A stretch of DNA of 64,000 bases from Gordonia terrae (GTDB lineage: Bacteria; Actinomycetota; Actinomycetes; Mycobacteriales; Mycobacteriaceae), in the NCBI RefSeq assembly GCF_001698225.1, contig NZ_CP016594.1:1302001-1366000 (forward strand), written 5' to 3'. Position 1 is the first letter of the stretch. Every line of letters begins with the position of its first letter. Below are positions 8,780-17,605 of the stretch, piece by piece. The position numbers and the translations under genes are program-made. A model generated the notes under the pieces. That model saw only the letters and a list, made by a program, of their open reading frames with translations, was not told the origin of the DNA and searched no databases.

Positions 8780-10393
8780 CTAACGCGTCGTCGCCTCCCG
8801 GTCGGCGGCTCGCTGGAACTCGAGATCGTCGGATGCGCAGGCCAGACAGATCGGCGCGTGACCCGCGGACGGGTCGCGGTCCATCTCGTAGGCGATGTAG
8901 CTGTCCTCGCAGCGATGGCACCGGATGCGTGCCTCCCACATGTCGTCGACCTCGTCGCGGGGATCGTGCGGACGCACCATGGTGAACCAGCCCTCGCGGC
9001 GGAACGCCAGTGCCACCGCATAGATGAGACCGGCCACGACGAACGCGATGGGTGACGCCCAGACGGCGCCGAAGGTGCCGCCGAACAGGACGAGTGCGAT
9101 GCCGATCACGGACGCGACCGCCCACGCGCCCACGCCTGCTGGGTTCACCGTCGGGACTCGACCCGGACGGAACTCCAGCGAATCGGCAGGGATTCTGCGC
9201 AGACGCATCCAGCCGATGTGCGTCAGCGCGATGGCGACCCACCCCACGATGAGGACACCCTGGTACTGCAGGGAAGTGGTGATCCAGGACAGCACGTTGG
9301 TCAGCATCATCAGGTAGACGATCACCGCGACGACACCTACCCAGAAGGTCCTGGGCATCGAGAACTTGACGGTCCGGGCGAAGAAGTTCTGGAAATTGGT
9401 GGACGCCAGGTAGAAATTGCCGCTGTTGACCCGAGTCTGGCTGACGACGACCCACAGCAGACCCCAGATCCCCATCATGCCGACGATCCCGAGGATCGCC
9501 GACTCCTCCGAGAGAGGTCCGGCGATGGTGATGGTCTGGGCGAGGAACATCCCGACAGCCGCGTTGACCAGGAGCGTGACGACATAGAACGGGGTGCCGA
9601 AGGACACGCGGGCATTGAAGCCGGCATCCTGCGGGCGGCCGAATCGGGCGTAGTCCCAGGCCATCATGGTGACGACCCAGACGCCCATGTAGATGACGAA
9701 GGCATACCACCAGCCGGGCACCCCGAGATCGGCTGCGGCTTCCGGCTCATAGGTGAGCCAGTCGTTGCTGTAACCGTATTCGGCGATCGCCCACACCACT
9801 GAACCGACCAGTCCGATGACGTAGAGCGGCAGCAGGACCCCGTTGAGCCGGTCGAGCCAGGTGGCGACGCCGCGCCACGCCAGGGGCGCCTGGTATGCGA
9901 CGACCACGAACGCCCAGAACGCGATCGGGAGACCACCGAAGTAGGCGTGCAGGGCCGATGCGACGATCGCACCCTCGGCCACCACGTAGTAAGCGATGGT
10001 GATCCCGAACAGGGCTGCGGCGAAAGCGGATCCGGCGCGACCGAACACGACGCGGGAGAACAGCGAGACGCTGGTCCCGGTCTGGTTGGCGAACTTGGCG
10101 GCGACGGAGTTGATGGCACCGTAGGCCACCACCGAGAGTCCGATGCCGATGAGAGCGTCGGTGGCGCCCACGGAGAGGGAGACGGTGGCGCCGACGACCA
10201 CGAAGAACATCGCGCTCATCAGGCCGAACCAGGCCATCGACACCGACGAACGCGACGTTCGCCACGAGTTGGGCACGATGTGCATGGAGTAGTCCTCGGC
10301 GGCGGCACGAGCCAGGACCTGGGGATCGTCGGTGTAGGTGACGTCCAGGGGCGGAACCCCGCCCGCCCTGGAGGATGAAATATCGAGAGTCAT
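8780..10393 (-). CDS. NCS1-family nucleobase/hydantoin-type permease with C-terminal zinc-ribbon-like tail
   Basis: 537-aa transporter with about twelve membrane segments. The N-terminal half shows cytosine/purine permease features: VPNSWRTSRSS before the first helix, then a helix pair around AKFANQTGTSVSLFSRVVFG. Co-directional with and downstream of hyuA-hyuB, suggesting uptake of the substrate of that enzyme. Odd feature: after the last helix there is a soluble tail with CHRC, about twenty residues, then CLAC, a plausible zinc site not usual in this family. A long hairpin separates it from hyuB. Confidence 0.88.
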   Translation of the reverse strand: MTLDISSSRAGGVPPLDVTYTDDPQVLARAAAEDYSMHIVPNSWRTSRSSVSMAWFGLMSAMFFVVVGATVSLSVGATDALIGIGLSVVAYGAINSVAAKFANQTGTSVSLFSRVVFGRAGSAFAAALFGITIAYYVVAEGAIVASALHAYFGGLPIAFWAFVVVAYQAPLAWRGVATWLDRLNGVLLPLYVIGLVGSVVWAIAEYGYSNDWLTYEPEAAADLGVPGWWYAFVIYMGVWVVTMMAWDYARFGRPQDAGFNARVSFGTPFYVVTLLVNAAVGMFLAQTITIAGPLSEESAILGIVGMMGIWGLLWVVVSQTRVNSGNFYLASTNFQNFFARTVKFSMPRTFWVGVVAVIVYLMMLTNVLSWITTSLQYQGVLIVGWVAIALTHIGWMRLRRIPADSLEFRPGRVPTVNPAGVGAWAVASVIGIALVLFGGTFGAVWASPIAFVVAGLIYAVALAFRREGWFTMVRPHDPRDEVDDMWEARIRCHRCEDSYIAYEMDRDPSAGHAPICLACASDDLEFQRAADREATTR

Positions 10394-10431
10394 TGCTTTC
10401 CTAGGTGTTCGAGTGGTGGTCAGATGCGAAG

Positions 10432-10474
10432 CCAGCGGCGGGTGGATGGCGTCGATGCCACCACCCGCCGCTGG
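10432..10474. other. Long stem-loop between hyuB and the permease gene
   Basis: CCAGCGGCGGGTGG (10432-10445) is perfectly complementary to CCACCCGCCGCTGG (10461-10474), and inside the loop TGGC (10447-10450) pairs with GCCA (10457-10460). The result is an 18-bp stem with one bulge. No T-tract follows on the minus strand, so it is more likely an RNA-stabilising or attenuating element in the polycistronic message than a classical terminator. Confidence 0.75.
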
Positions 10475-10508
10475 GTGTTGTACGAATCGGTCCCCGGAGC
10501 AGGGGACG

Positions 10509-12521
10509 TCAGACGGTCGCCGGCTCCGACACCGTCAGCGTGCCCGGGACGAAATCGACGGCGGGGTCGTCGGTCCAGTGGATGACGGTGCGCCGCTGCA
10601 ACATCTGCCGGAACTGGGACGTCGTGTTGGTGAGCACCGCACCGCTGCCCCAGTCGAGGATCACGCCGTACTGGCGGACGCAGTCCATCTCGTTGATCAG
10701 ACCGGAGCGATATTCTCCGGAGACCGCCTCCGGGTCACGCTCGATCCATGCATGCCGATTGCTGCGGATGTACTCGCGCGCACCGATGGTGGCTTCGAGA
10801 TCGACTTCGTAGGCGAAGATCTCGGGATCGACCTCCTTGATGACCACGCCGTAGTCCTTCTCCGCGCGGGCGATCGAGACGTAACCGTCGATGACGTCCT
10901 CCAGCACCGCGTCGACGTCACGCTGGAGCGGGTCGCCGAGGCCGCCGCCACCGGCCGATGGGCGGGTGAACTCGTCTCCGGACTTGATGGGGATCGCGGC
11001 GAAGATCGAGCCGAGGTATTGCTCGTCGTCGGTGCCCTTGTTGAGCCAGACGCCATGGGGGATCGACGGCAGGCCGCCCCACAGTCCCCAGGTGACCGAC
11101 CGTTCGCGGTCGCAGCAATAGGACATGACGGTGTTGTCGCTGGCCCACAGCTTTCCGCCCTTCTCGGCGCCGAGTCCGCCCCGGAACTTGCCGGGGCCGC
11201 CGGAGTCGGGCACCAGGTCGTGGCACGACGTCAGAACCGGGGCCAGCCGTTCCTGTCCCTCGAAAGGCTGTGTGCCGTACTGGACTCCGAAGACAGCTGC
11301 GGACGCGTTGTAACCGTCGGCGCCGTTGCGGGCGCCCCAGCCGCCCATCATCCAGTCGTACCACATGAAATTCGGATTGCCTTCTCCGCGTTGATCGCGA
11401 CCGCCAACCAGGAGGTACTCCAGGTTGAACGTGCAGGCCATCGCGCGCTCGGGCTGGATGTCCGACCAGATCTCGAAGACCGAACTCATGATCTTCTCGA
11501 ACGGGCCCGAGCAGAAGCCGGCACACGGTGACGGCCAGTCGGCATTGACCACCGACCCGAGCGGCCCGAGGTCAGCTGTCACGACGCGGTAGAACCCGGA
11601 ATTCAGTGGGATGTCCGGGAATTGCATCTTGGTGCCGGCGACGATGCCGGCGAACGAACCACCGAATCCGGCGTTGAGCATCGACGAGATCGATGCATGC
11701 GATTCGCTGAGATCGTAGTGGACGGTGTCTCCGGAGATGGTCATCCGCGTCTTGATCGGGATGAGTCCCTCACCGCGGGCCGGGTCTTGATCGATGTAAT
11801 CCTCGGTGTACCAGACACCGTCCGGGAGTTCGGCGATCTTGGCGCGCGTGAGATCCTCGACGTAGTCTTGCACCTCGGCCATCGCCGTCTTGATCGTCTC
11901 GACTCCGTACTTGTCGCAGAGACGCTGGATCTCGCGCTCGGCCACGCGGGTCGCCTCGGCCTGTGCCTGCATGTCGCCGATGATGTCGCGCGGGTTGCGG
12001 GTGTTCTTCGCGATGAGATAGGCCACGTCCTCGAGGAACAGGTCCTTGCTCCACAGCCTCGTCGGCGGGATCCGCAGTCCCTCACCCATGTGATCGAGTG
12101 CTTTGACGTTGAACGATCCGGGAGTGGCACCGCCGACGTCGGCCCAGTGACCGTTGGCCTGGGCGTAACCCAGGAGTTCGCCCTGGTAGTAGATGGGCCG
12201 GATGATCCGGGTGTCGTTGAAATGGCTTCCGCCCTCGTAGACGTCGTTGATCACGAAGACGTCGCCGGGATGGATGTCGCCCTCGAACTGCCGGATGACC
12301 GCCTTGGCGGTGTAGTGCAGGGTTCCGACGTGGGCGGCGATGTCGCCGGTGCCCTGCATGACGGTGTTGCCCTCGGTGTCGCAGAGGGCCGAGGAGAAGT
12401 CCCGCGAGTAGATGACGAACGAGTAGCAGGTGCGCAGGATCTGTTCGGCCATCTGGTCGACGGTGTTGATGAAGGCGTTCTTCAGCACCTCGAAGGTGAC
12501 CGGATCGAGTGTTGTTGCCAT
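10509..12521 (-). CDS. Hydantoinase B/oxoprolinase family subunit
   Basis: Beta-type subunit (670 aa) of an ATP-dependent cyclic amide/imide hydrolase or carboxylase. It starts MATTLDPVTFEVLKNAF, the typical HyuB N-terminus, and keeps motifs such as GDIAAHVGTLHY and GGSHFNDTRIIRP in the first third. It is about 100 residues longer than many HyuB proteins, with a C-terminal extension after PSAGGGGLGDPLQRD. SD-like AGGAAA precedes the ATG. It follows hyuA by 37 bp. Relatives include N-methylhydantoinase, 5-oxoprolinase, caprolactamase and acetone carboxylase subunits; with no gamma subunit nearby, acetone carboxylase is less likely. Confidence 0.88.
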   Translation of the reverse strand: MATTLDPVTFEVLKNAFINTVDQMAEQILRTCYSFVIYSRDFSSALCDTEGNTVMQGTGDIAAHVGTLHYTAKAVIRQFEGDIHPGDVFVINDVYEGGSHFNDTRIIRPIYYQGELLGYAQANGHWADVGGATPGSFNVKALDHMGEGLRIPPTRLWSKDLFLEDVAYLIAKNTRNPRDIIGDMQAQAEATRVAEREIQRLCDKYGVETIKTAMAEVQDYVEDLTRAKIAELPDGVWYTEDYIDQDPARGEGLIPIKTRMTISGDTVHYDLSESHASISSMLNAGFGGSFAGIVAGTKMQFPDIPLNSGFYRVVTADLGPLGSVVNADWPSPCAGFCSGPFEKIMSSVFEIWSDIQPERAMACTFNLEYLLVGGRDQRGEGNPNFMWYDWMMGGWGARNGADGYNASAAVFGVQYGTQPFEGQERLAPVLTSCHDLVPDSGGPGKFRGGLGAEKGGKLWASDNTVMSYCCDRERSVTWGLWGGLPSIPHGVWLNKGTDDEQYLGSIFAAIPIKSGDEFTRPSAGGGGLGDPLQRDVDAVLEDVIDGYVSIARAEKDYGVVIKEVDPEIFAYEVDLEATIGAREYIRSNRHAWIERDPEAVSGEYRSGLINEMDCVRQYGVILDWGSGAVLTNTTSQFRQMLQRRTVIHWTDDPAVDFVPGTLTVSEPATV

Positions 12522-12558
12522 GGTGTGGTTTTCCTGTTCTGTCAGAGTCGATGGGGGA

Positions 12559-14610
12559 TCACTCGGCGGCGGTGAGCAGGAGGTTGCCCCACTCGTCGAC
12601 CCGCGCGGAGGTCCGTGGCGGGACGACGGTCGTCGAATCGAGCTGGTCGACGATGCACGGTCCGGTCAGCACGGCTCCGGGCGGCAGTCCGGCGCGGTCG
12701 TAGACCGGCGTGGCCAGTCGTGCGACCTCGTCGGGGAACAGCACGTCCCGCAGCTCGAGGGGTTCCGGGGTGAAGGTCTCCGAATCGACCAACTCGGCGG
12801 GGGTCGCGTCCATCCGCGGCGTGAGTCCGATGGCGCGCAACGAGATCCGGTAGATCTCGACGCCGGTGTCCTCCGCCGCGAAGTTGTGCTCCTTGAGATG
12901 TGTCGCGTGGAAGGTCGCGACGACCTCGTCCAGGCTTGTCAGCGGCATCGAGACCGGCACCGCGATCGCCCGCCACTGTCCCTCGTAGCGCATGTCGAGG
13001 TAGTACTCGAAGAGCATGTCGTCGGGATCGACGTGCTCGGCCGTCAGACGCTCCCGTCCCTCCTCCTGCAGTTCGGCGAAGGTGGCGGTGAGGTGGTCGA
13101 GGTCGGCGCCCGCGGCGTCGGCGAGATACATCCGGGTGATGTCGTGCTGGATGTCGACCAGCATGCAACCCATCGCCGAGGTGACTCCCGGGTGCGGCGG
13201 GATGATGACGGTCGGGATGCCCAGGTCCTTGGCGAGATAGGCGGCGTGCAGGGGTCCGGCTCCGCCGAAACCGACCAGCGCGAAGTCCCGCGGGTCGTGG
13301 CCCTTGCGGATGGAGATCAGGCGGATCGCGTCGGCCATGTTGGCGTTGGCGACCTTGATGATCGACTGGGCCGCCGTCTCGACGTCGAGACCCAGTGGTG
13401 CCGAGATCTTCTCCAGGGCGGCCCGCGCCATCGACTCGTCGAGCTCCTTCACGCCGCCGGCCAGCTTCTTGCCGACGGTGCCCAGGATCAGGTTGGCATC
13501 GGTGTTGGTGGCGAGATCCCCGGACGCGCCGTAGCAGGCCGGCCCGGGGTCGGACCCCGCGGATTGTGGACCGTTGCGCAGCGAACCGGCGTCGTCGAGC
13601 CAGGCGATCGAACCGCCTCCCGCGCCGATGGTCAGCACTTCGATGCTGGGGAAGCAGATCGGGTGGCCGAACGCGACGCTCCACATGTTGGTCGTCGCCA
13701 GCACGCCGTTGTCGGTGAGCGACACGTCGGTGGAGGTCCCGCCCATGTCGAACCCGATCGAGTTCTCGAACCCGCACGTGCGGGCGATGTGTCGACTCGC
13801 GATGGCTCCCGCCGCGATGCCGGAGGCGGCCAGGCGGGCGCCGTATTTCTCGGCCATGGTCGGGGTCATGACCCCGCCGCCCGAATGGAGCAGCAGGACG
13901 TCGTTGTCGTATCCGGCTTCGGCGAGCCGGCCCTCGAGCGTCCGGGCGTAGGGGCCGATGATCGGGACCAGGGCGGCGTTGGCGACCGTCGTCGAGAACC
14001 GCTCGTACTCGAAGATCTCCGGCAGCACATCGCTCGAGGTGGTGATCGACACACCCGGCAGTTCCTCGGCGAGGATCTCGGCCATCCGGTTCTCGTGGGC
14101 GGGGTTGGTGAAGGAGTTGACGAAACAGACTGCCACGGTCTCGATCTCGCGTCGGCGCAGGATGCGGGCGACCTCGCGCGCGGAGCCCTCGTCGAGCGGC
14201 TCGAGGACGGTGCCGTCGTAACCGATCCGTTCGGGAACGGTCAGGCGGTGACGACGCGGGACCACCGGCGGGGCGACCTCCTGGTACGGGTCCCAGGACT
14301 CACGGTCGCCGCGCCGGATCTCGATCACGTCCCGGAACCCCTCGGTCGTCACCAGCGCGACCTTCGGGAACTTCCTCGTGATGAGCGCGTTGGTCGCGAT
14401 CGTCGTTCCGTGCGAGAAGAATTCGACATCCTCCCACGCGACGCCGGCCTGCTCCATACCGGCCAGCACGCCCTCGATGGGATTGCTCTGGGTCGGATAC
14501 TTGGCCGTGACGATCGTGCCGTCGGACTGCTGGATGAAGACGTCGGTGAACGTCCCACCGATGTCGACGGCGGTGCGGACCTTGTCGGTCCGGTTGATGG
14601 CTTTCGTCAT
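12559..14610 (-). CDS. Hydantoinase/oxoprolinase family ATP-dependent subunit (HyuA)
   Basis: 683-aa subunit with the actin-like ATPase fold of the family: AVDIGGTFTDVFIQQSDG at about 14-31 is the phosphate-binding loop, and GFDMGGTSTDVSL is the second glycine-rich motif. It should phosphorylate a carbonyl or lactam oxygen so that HyuB can hydrolyse or carboxylate it. Start ATG 14610 has GAGGAAG six bases upstream; an upstream extension to 14748 lacks conservation. First gene of the hyuA-hyuB-permease operon and divergent from a PucR regulator, the usual partner of purine/hydantoin-type catabolism. Actual substrate unknown. Confidence 0.9.
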   Translation of the reverse strand: MTKAINRTDKVRTAVDIGGTFTDVFIQQSDGTIVTAKYPTQSNPIEGVLAGMEQAGVAWEDVEFFSHGTTIATNALITRKFPKVALVTTEGFRDVIEIRRGDRESWDPYQEVAPPVVPRRHRLTVPERIGYDGTVLEPLDEGSAREVARILRRREIETVAVCFVNSFTNPAHENRMAEILAEELPGVSITTSSDVLPEIFEYERFSTTVANAALVPIIGPYARTLEGRLAEAGYDNDVLLLHSGGGVMTPTMAEKYGARLAASGIAAGAIASRHIARTCGFENSIGFDMGGTSTDVSLTDNGVLATTNMWSVAFGHPICFPSIEVLTIGAGGGSIAWLDDAGSLRNGPQSAGSDPGPACYGASGDLATNTDANLILGTVGKKLAGGVKELDESMARAALEKISAPLGLDVETAAQSIIKVANANMADAIRLISIRKGHDPRDFALVGFGGAGPLHAAYLAKDLGIPTVIIPPHPGVTSAMGCMLVDIQHDITRMYLADAAGADLDHLTATFAELQEEGRERLTAEHVDPDDMLFEYYLDMRYEGQWRAIAVPVSMPLTSLDEVVATFHATHLKEHNFAAEDTGVEIYRISLRAIGLTPRMDATPAELVDSETFTPEPLELRDVLFPDEVARLATPVYDRAGLPPGAVLTGPCIVDQLDSTTVVPPRTSARVDEWGNLLLTAAE

Positions 14611-14918
14611 GGGTACTTCCTCGTGGCTCAGCGGTCTCGGGACGCTCATCACGAAACCCGGCGCGGCGCCGTCGAACAATTGGCTCACCAGCCAGTGGTG
14701 CGGCGCGCAGGGCTGGACGGACGCACGCGGCCGACCGGCCGCGAGCACGCGACCTGCACAAACCGTCGTACTCGGCGCGTAACGCGCACATGTCGGACAC
14801 GGACCGGAAACGTGATGTCACACAACGGAAACACTGACGATGATGCCCGGTCGGGTGGTGAGAACGACTGCGAGCGCCGATAATCGACGAACACCGATGG
14901 CGGCGAGGAGGCGATGGG
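14611..14918. promoter_or_regulatory. Divergent hyuA / pucR control region with direct repeats
   Basis: About 308 bp without a gene. Two CGGAAAC copies at 14805-14811 and 14826-14832 lie 21 bp apart, two helical turns, on the same strand; the wider blocks read CCGGAAACGTGA and ACGGAAACACTGA. GCGCGTAACGCGC near 14776 is a separate palindrome. These are candidate sites for the adjacent PucR-family protein. I cannot assign -10/-35 elements securely. Confidence 0.5.
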
Positions 14919-16451
14919 ATGGCGACCGTGGGCGACGTCGTCATCGGCGTGGGTCTGCTGTCGGTCACGCCGGGGGCCGCCGGGCGGACGCGACACGTCG
15001 AGGTGTCCGGCACCTGCGAGGCCGGTCGGATCGAGCCCGCGGACGTCGGCGCGGGCGACATCGTGCACATGGGGTCGACGGGATGGCCCGCTGCGGGCGC
15101 GCCGGAGGTGTTCGCGGCGACCCTGCGGCAGCGCGCAGCGGCCGCCGTGGTGGTGGACACCGACGACGACAACCTTTCCGCCGAGTTCGTGTCGGCCTGC
15201 GTGAGTCACGGTGTGCCGATCTACATGCTCCCCAGGACCAAGACGTTCCGCGACGTCGAGGTGGTCGTCACGCCGCATGCCGTCGTCGACGACACCGTCG
15301 GCGAATCCGGTCCGGTGGCTTCGATTCTGGCGTCCCTCGGAGCGTTTCACCGCGCGTCGGGCATCAGCGGGGCGGTGCTCCTCGACGGCGCGGTCCTCAC
15401 CGCATCGTCGGCGACCGTCGATACCGATCTGCTGAGGAAGACCACCGCGTTGACCCCCGCCGTCCTGCATGCGATCGGTGGAACCGCGGCGGCCCTGCAC
15501 ATCACCCTGCCGAGGTCTGGTGCGGCGCTGGTCCTCTCGAACCCGCGCCGCCGACCATTCGAATCGACCCGGGTCCGCAAACTCGCGAACGACATCGACG
15601 CCGATGCGCACCTGCTGCGGGTGAACCGGGCGATGCGCAGACCGTTGGAGGGGGGCCTCGTCCGCGAGCTGATCGAGGCGCGGATCCCATCGTCGGCGAT
15701 GGATTCGTGGGTGGGGTCCTTCGGTTACGGGCCGGGCGATCGCGTCCACTCGGTGGCGGTGGTCATCGGTCCGCACAGCGACACCTCGTCGGCGCGGGTC
15801 GTCGACGCCATGCACGACCTGGGTGCCTGCGCCGGGTTGGCAACCGTTGCAGCAGCACATGACTCGGTGGCCTACGCGCTGATCAAGACCGGCACGGAGA
15901 AAGACTCGGTGCCACCGGCGGGACGCGACTTCGACGCACATCTGCAGGTGTTCACCGACGTCTTCGTCGCCCGGCACGCCGAGCTCGCCGTCGGCGGCAG
16001 CTCCTACGTCATCCGGAGCAGCGACGACCTGACCAGGGGGCTCATCAACGCGCGACAGATGGCCGAGCGGAACTCCCGCGCCGACGACGAGTCGCCGGTC
16101 ACGATCGCGCTTCCGGTGCCGCTCGCCGCGACATTGCTGGCCGGTGACCCGGAACGGTCGGCGGAGCTGCGCCGTTCGCTGCTCGATCCCGTCCTCGCCT
16201 ACGACAGGGAGAAGGACACGAGCTACGTGTCGACCCTCAGCACGTTCTTCGCGCTCGACTGCCACTCCGGCGCGACGGCCAACGAACTGGGCATCCACAT
16301 CAACACACTGCGATATCGGCTGTCGCGCATCGAGAAGCTGACCGGACGTGGCTTGCAGTCGATGGTCGATCGCACCGACTACTACCTGGCCCTATGCGTC
16401 GGCGAGACGTCCCGCGGACGGGGGGACCGGAGCCGGCGGCCGACTCCCTGA
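14919..16451 (+). CDS. PucR-family transcriptional regulator
   Basis: 510-aa regulator. The N-terminal ~130 residues form the PucR (purine catabolism) ligand domain (starts ATVGDVVIGVGLLSV, contains GAGDIVHMG). The C-terminus has the PucR-type helix-turn-helix (HTH_30): TLSTFFALDCHSGATANELG, then HINTLRYRLSRIEKLTG. Divergent from hyuA, so a likely regulator of the hydantoinase-permease operon. The 3' end overlaps the convergent binding-protein gene by about 60 bp. Confidence 0.9.
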   Translation: MATVGDVVIGVGLLSVTPGAAGRTRHVEVSGTCEAGRIEPADVGAGDIVHMGSTGWPAAGAPEVFAATLRQRAAAAVVVDTDDDNLSAEFVSACVSHGVPIYMLPRTKTFRDVEVVVTPHAVVDDTVGESGPVASILASLGAFHRASGISGAVLLDGAVLTASSATVDTDLLRKTTALTPAVLHAIGGTAAALHITLPRSGAALVLSNPRRRPFESTRVRKLANDIDADAHLLRVNRAMRRPLEGGLVRELIEARIPSSAMDSWVGSFGYGPGDRVHSVAVVIGPHSDTSSARVVDAMHDLGACAGLATVAAAHDSVAYALIKTGTEKDSVPPAGRDFDAHLQVFTDVFVARHAELAVGGSSYVIRSSDDLTRGLINARQMAERNSRADDESPVTIALPVPLAATLLAGDPERSAELRRSLLDPVLAYDREKDTSYVSTLSTFFALDCHSGATANELGIHINTLRYRLSRIEKLTGRGLQSMVDRTDYYLALCVGETSRGRGDRSRRPTP

Positions 16452-17522
16452 CCACCACGGATCGGGCTGGCGTGCGGCGAAGTCGGCGATGACCTCGTAC
16501 CTGCCACCCGCGGCACGACCGACATAGGACGGGTGCGAGCTGTAGTGGTTGGCGCGGAAGAAGAACGGCGCGCCTTCGGGATTCTCCTCGAATCGGATGC
16601 CGATCAGGGCGCGGGACAGGGCGTCGACGTCGAGCGATCGGGCCTGCTCGGCGGCCAGCGCGAGCGCGTGCACCGCGTTGAAGGCCCCGACCTGGGCGGC
16701 GTGACTCCAGCGCTGGCCCCGCACGTCGGCCAGCTCGCGCCGGAACGTGTCGTTCACCGGCGACGACAGCTCGGCGAAGTAGGTCGCGACCATGTAGTGA
16801 CCGTCGCTGACCGCGGTCGGCATGTGGGCCAGGTCCAGCTCGGTGGTGACGGTCGCCGCGATCGGCATCGTGTCCGCGGTCAATCCGCCGAGGTGGTACT
16901 GGGTGTAGAAGGCCGTCGTCGAGTCGGCGCCGACGAGATTGCAGACCACCACGTCGGGTCGCACGCGTCCGATGTCGTCGATGATCGATTCGAACCTGGT
17001 CTCTCCGAGGGGTGCATAGCGGTCGCCGACGATCTCGATCCCGAGGCTCCCGGCGAGTCGGCGGATGGCTTCGGCCAGAACCCGCGGATAGATGTAATCC
17101 GAGCCGACGATGTACACGCGCCGGCCGAGTGTGCCGGCGATCCACGCCAGATAGTCGGCGATGTACTGGTTGGGCGCCGCGCCGCAGTAGAAGATCCGCG
17201 AGTCGGTCTCTTCACCTTCGAAGTAGGTGGGATACATCAACAACGAGGCGTTCGCGTGGATGGCCGGAGTCAGCGCCAGGCGGGCCGCCGAGGTGTACCC
17301 ACCGACAATGGCGTCGACGTTCTCGGTGGTGCACAGATGATCCACCCCGCGGGCGGTCGACGACACCTCCGAGTGGTCGTCATAGATCGCGACCTGGATG
17401 TCTGAACCCAGAACGCCGCCGCGCGAGTTGATCTGGTGGACCGCGAGCATCGCCCCGTCCAGGATCGACTGCTCCATCTCCGCCTGGTTGCCCGAGAGGG
17501 AATACAGCATGCCGAGTCTCAC
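16392..17522 (-). CDS. Amide/urea-type substrate-binding protein (AmiC-like), no signal peptide
   Basis: 376-aa protein of the type I periplasmic-binding fold used for urea, short-chain amides and AmiC-like sensors. It starts RLGMLYSLSGNQAEMEQSIL and has GAMLAVHQINSRGGVLG and GSDYIYPR segments. The best start is GTG at 17522; no export signal precedes the domain in frame. No permease or ATPase genes are adjacent. That suggests a cytoplasmic amide sensor or an orphan component rather than a complete ABC importer. An exported form with a missed upstream start seems unlikely because the upstream frame is not hydrophobic. Confidence 0.8.
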   Translation of the reverse strand: MRLGMLYSLSGNQAEMEQSILDGAMLAVHQINSRGGVLGSDIQVAIYDDHSEVSSTARGVDHLCTTENVDAIVGGYTSAARLALTPAIHANASLLMYPTYFEGEETDSRIFYCGAAPNQYIADYLAWIAGTLGRRVYIVGSDYIYPRVLAEAIRRLAGSLGIEIVGDRYAPLGETRFESIIDDIGRVRPDVVVCNLVGADSTTAFYTQYHLGGLTADTMPIAATVTTELDLAHMPTAVSDGHYMVATYFAELSSPVNDTFRRELADVRGQRWSHAAQVGAFNAVHALALAAEQARSLDVDALSRALIGIRFEENPEGAPFFFRANHYSSHPSYVGRAAGGRYEVIADFAARQPDPWWSGSRPPAPVPPSAGRLADA

Positions 17523-17605
17523 GTCGGTCCCCGATCGGCGCGATCCGTGTGCATGGCAGCCACTATGCCAGCTGGGCCGCCCCTCGGCTTGTCCGGCGAA
17601 TGCCC

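Noticed and set aside
10509..14610. Acetone carboxylase
   Set aside because: Requires a gamma subunit gene, which is absent; HyuAB-type enzyme more general.
12430..14883. 817-codon plus-strand frame opposite hyuA
   Set aside because: Runs antisense to hyuA and its start region; translation rich in Gly/Arg/Asp/His with no domain.
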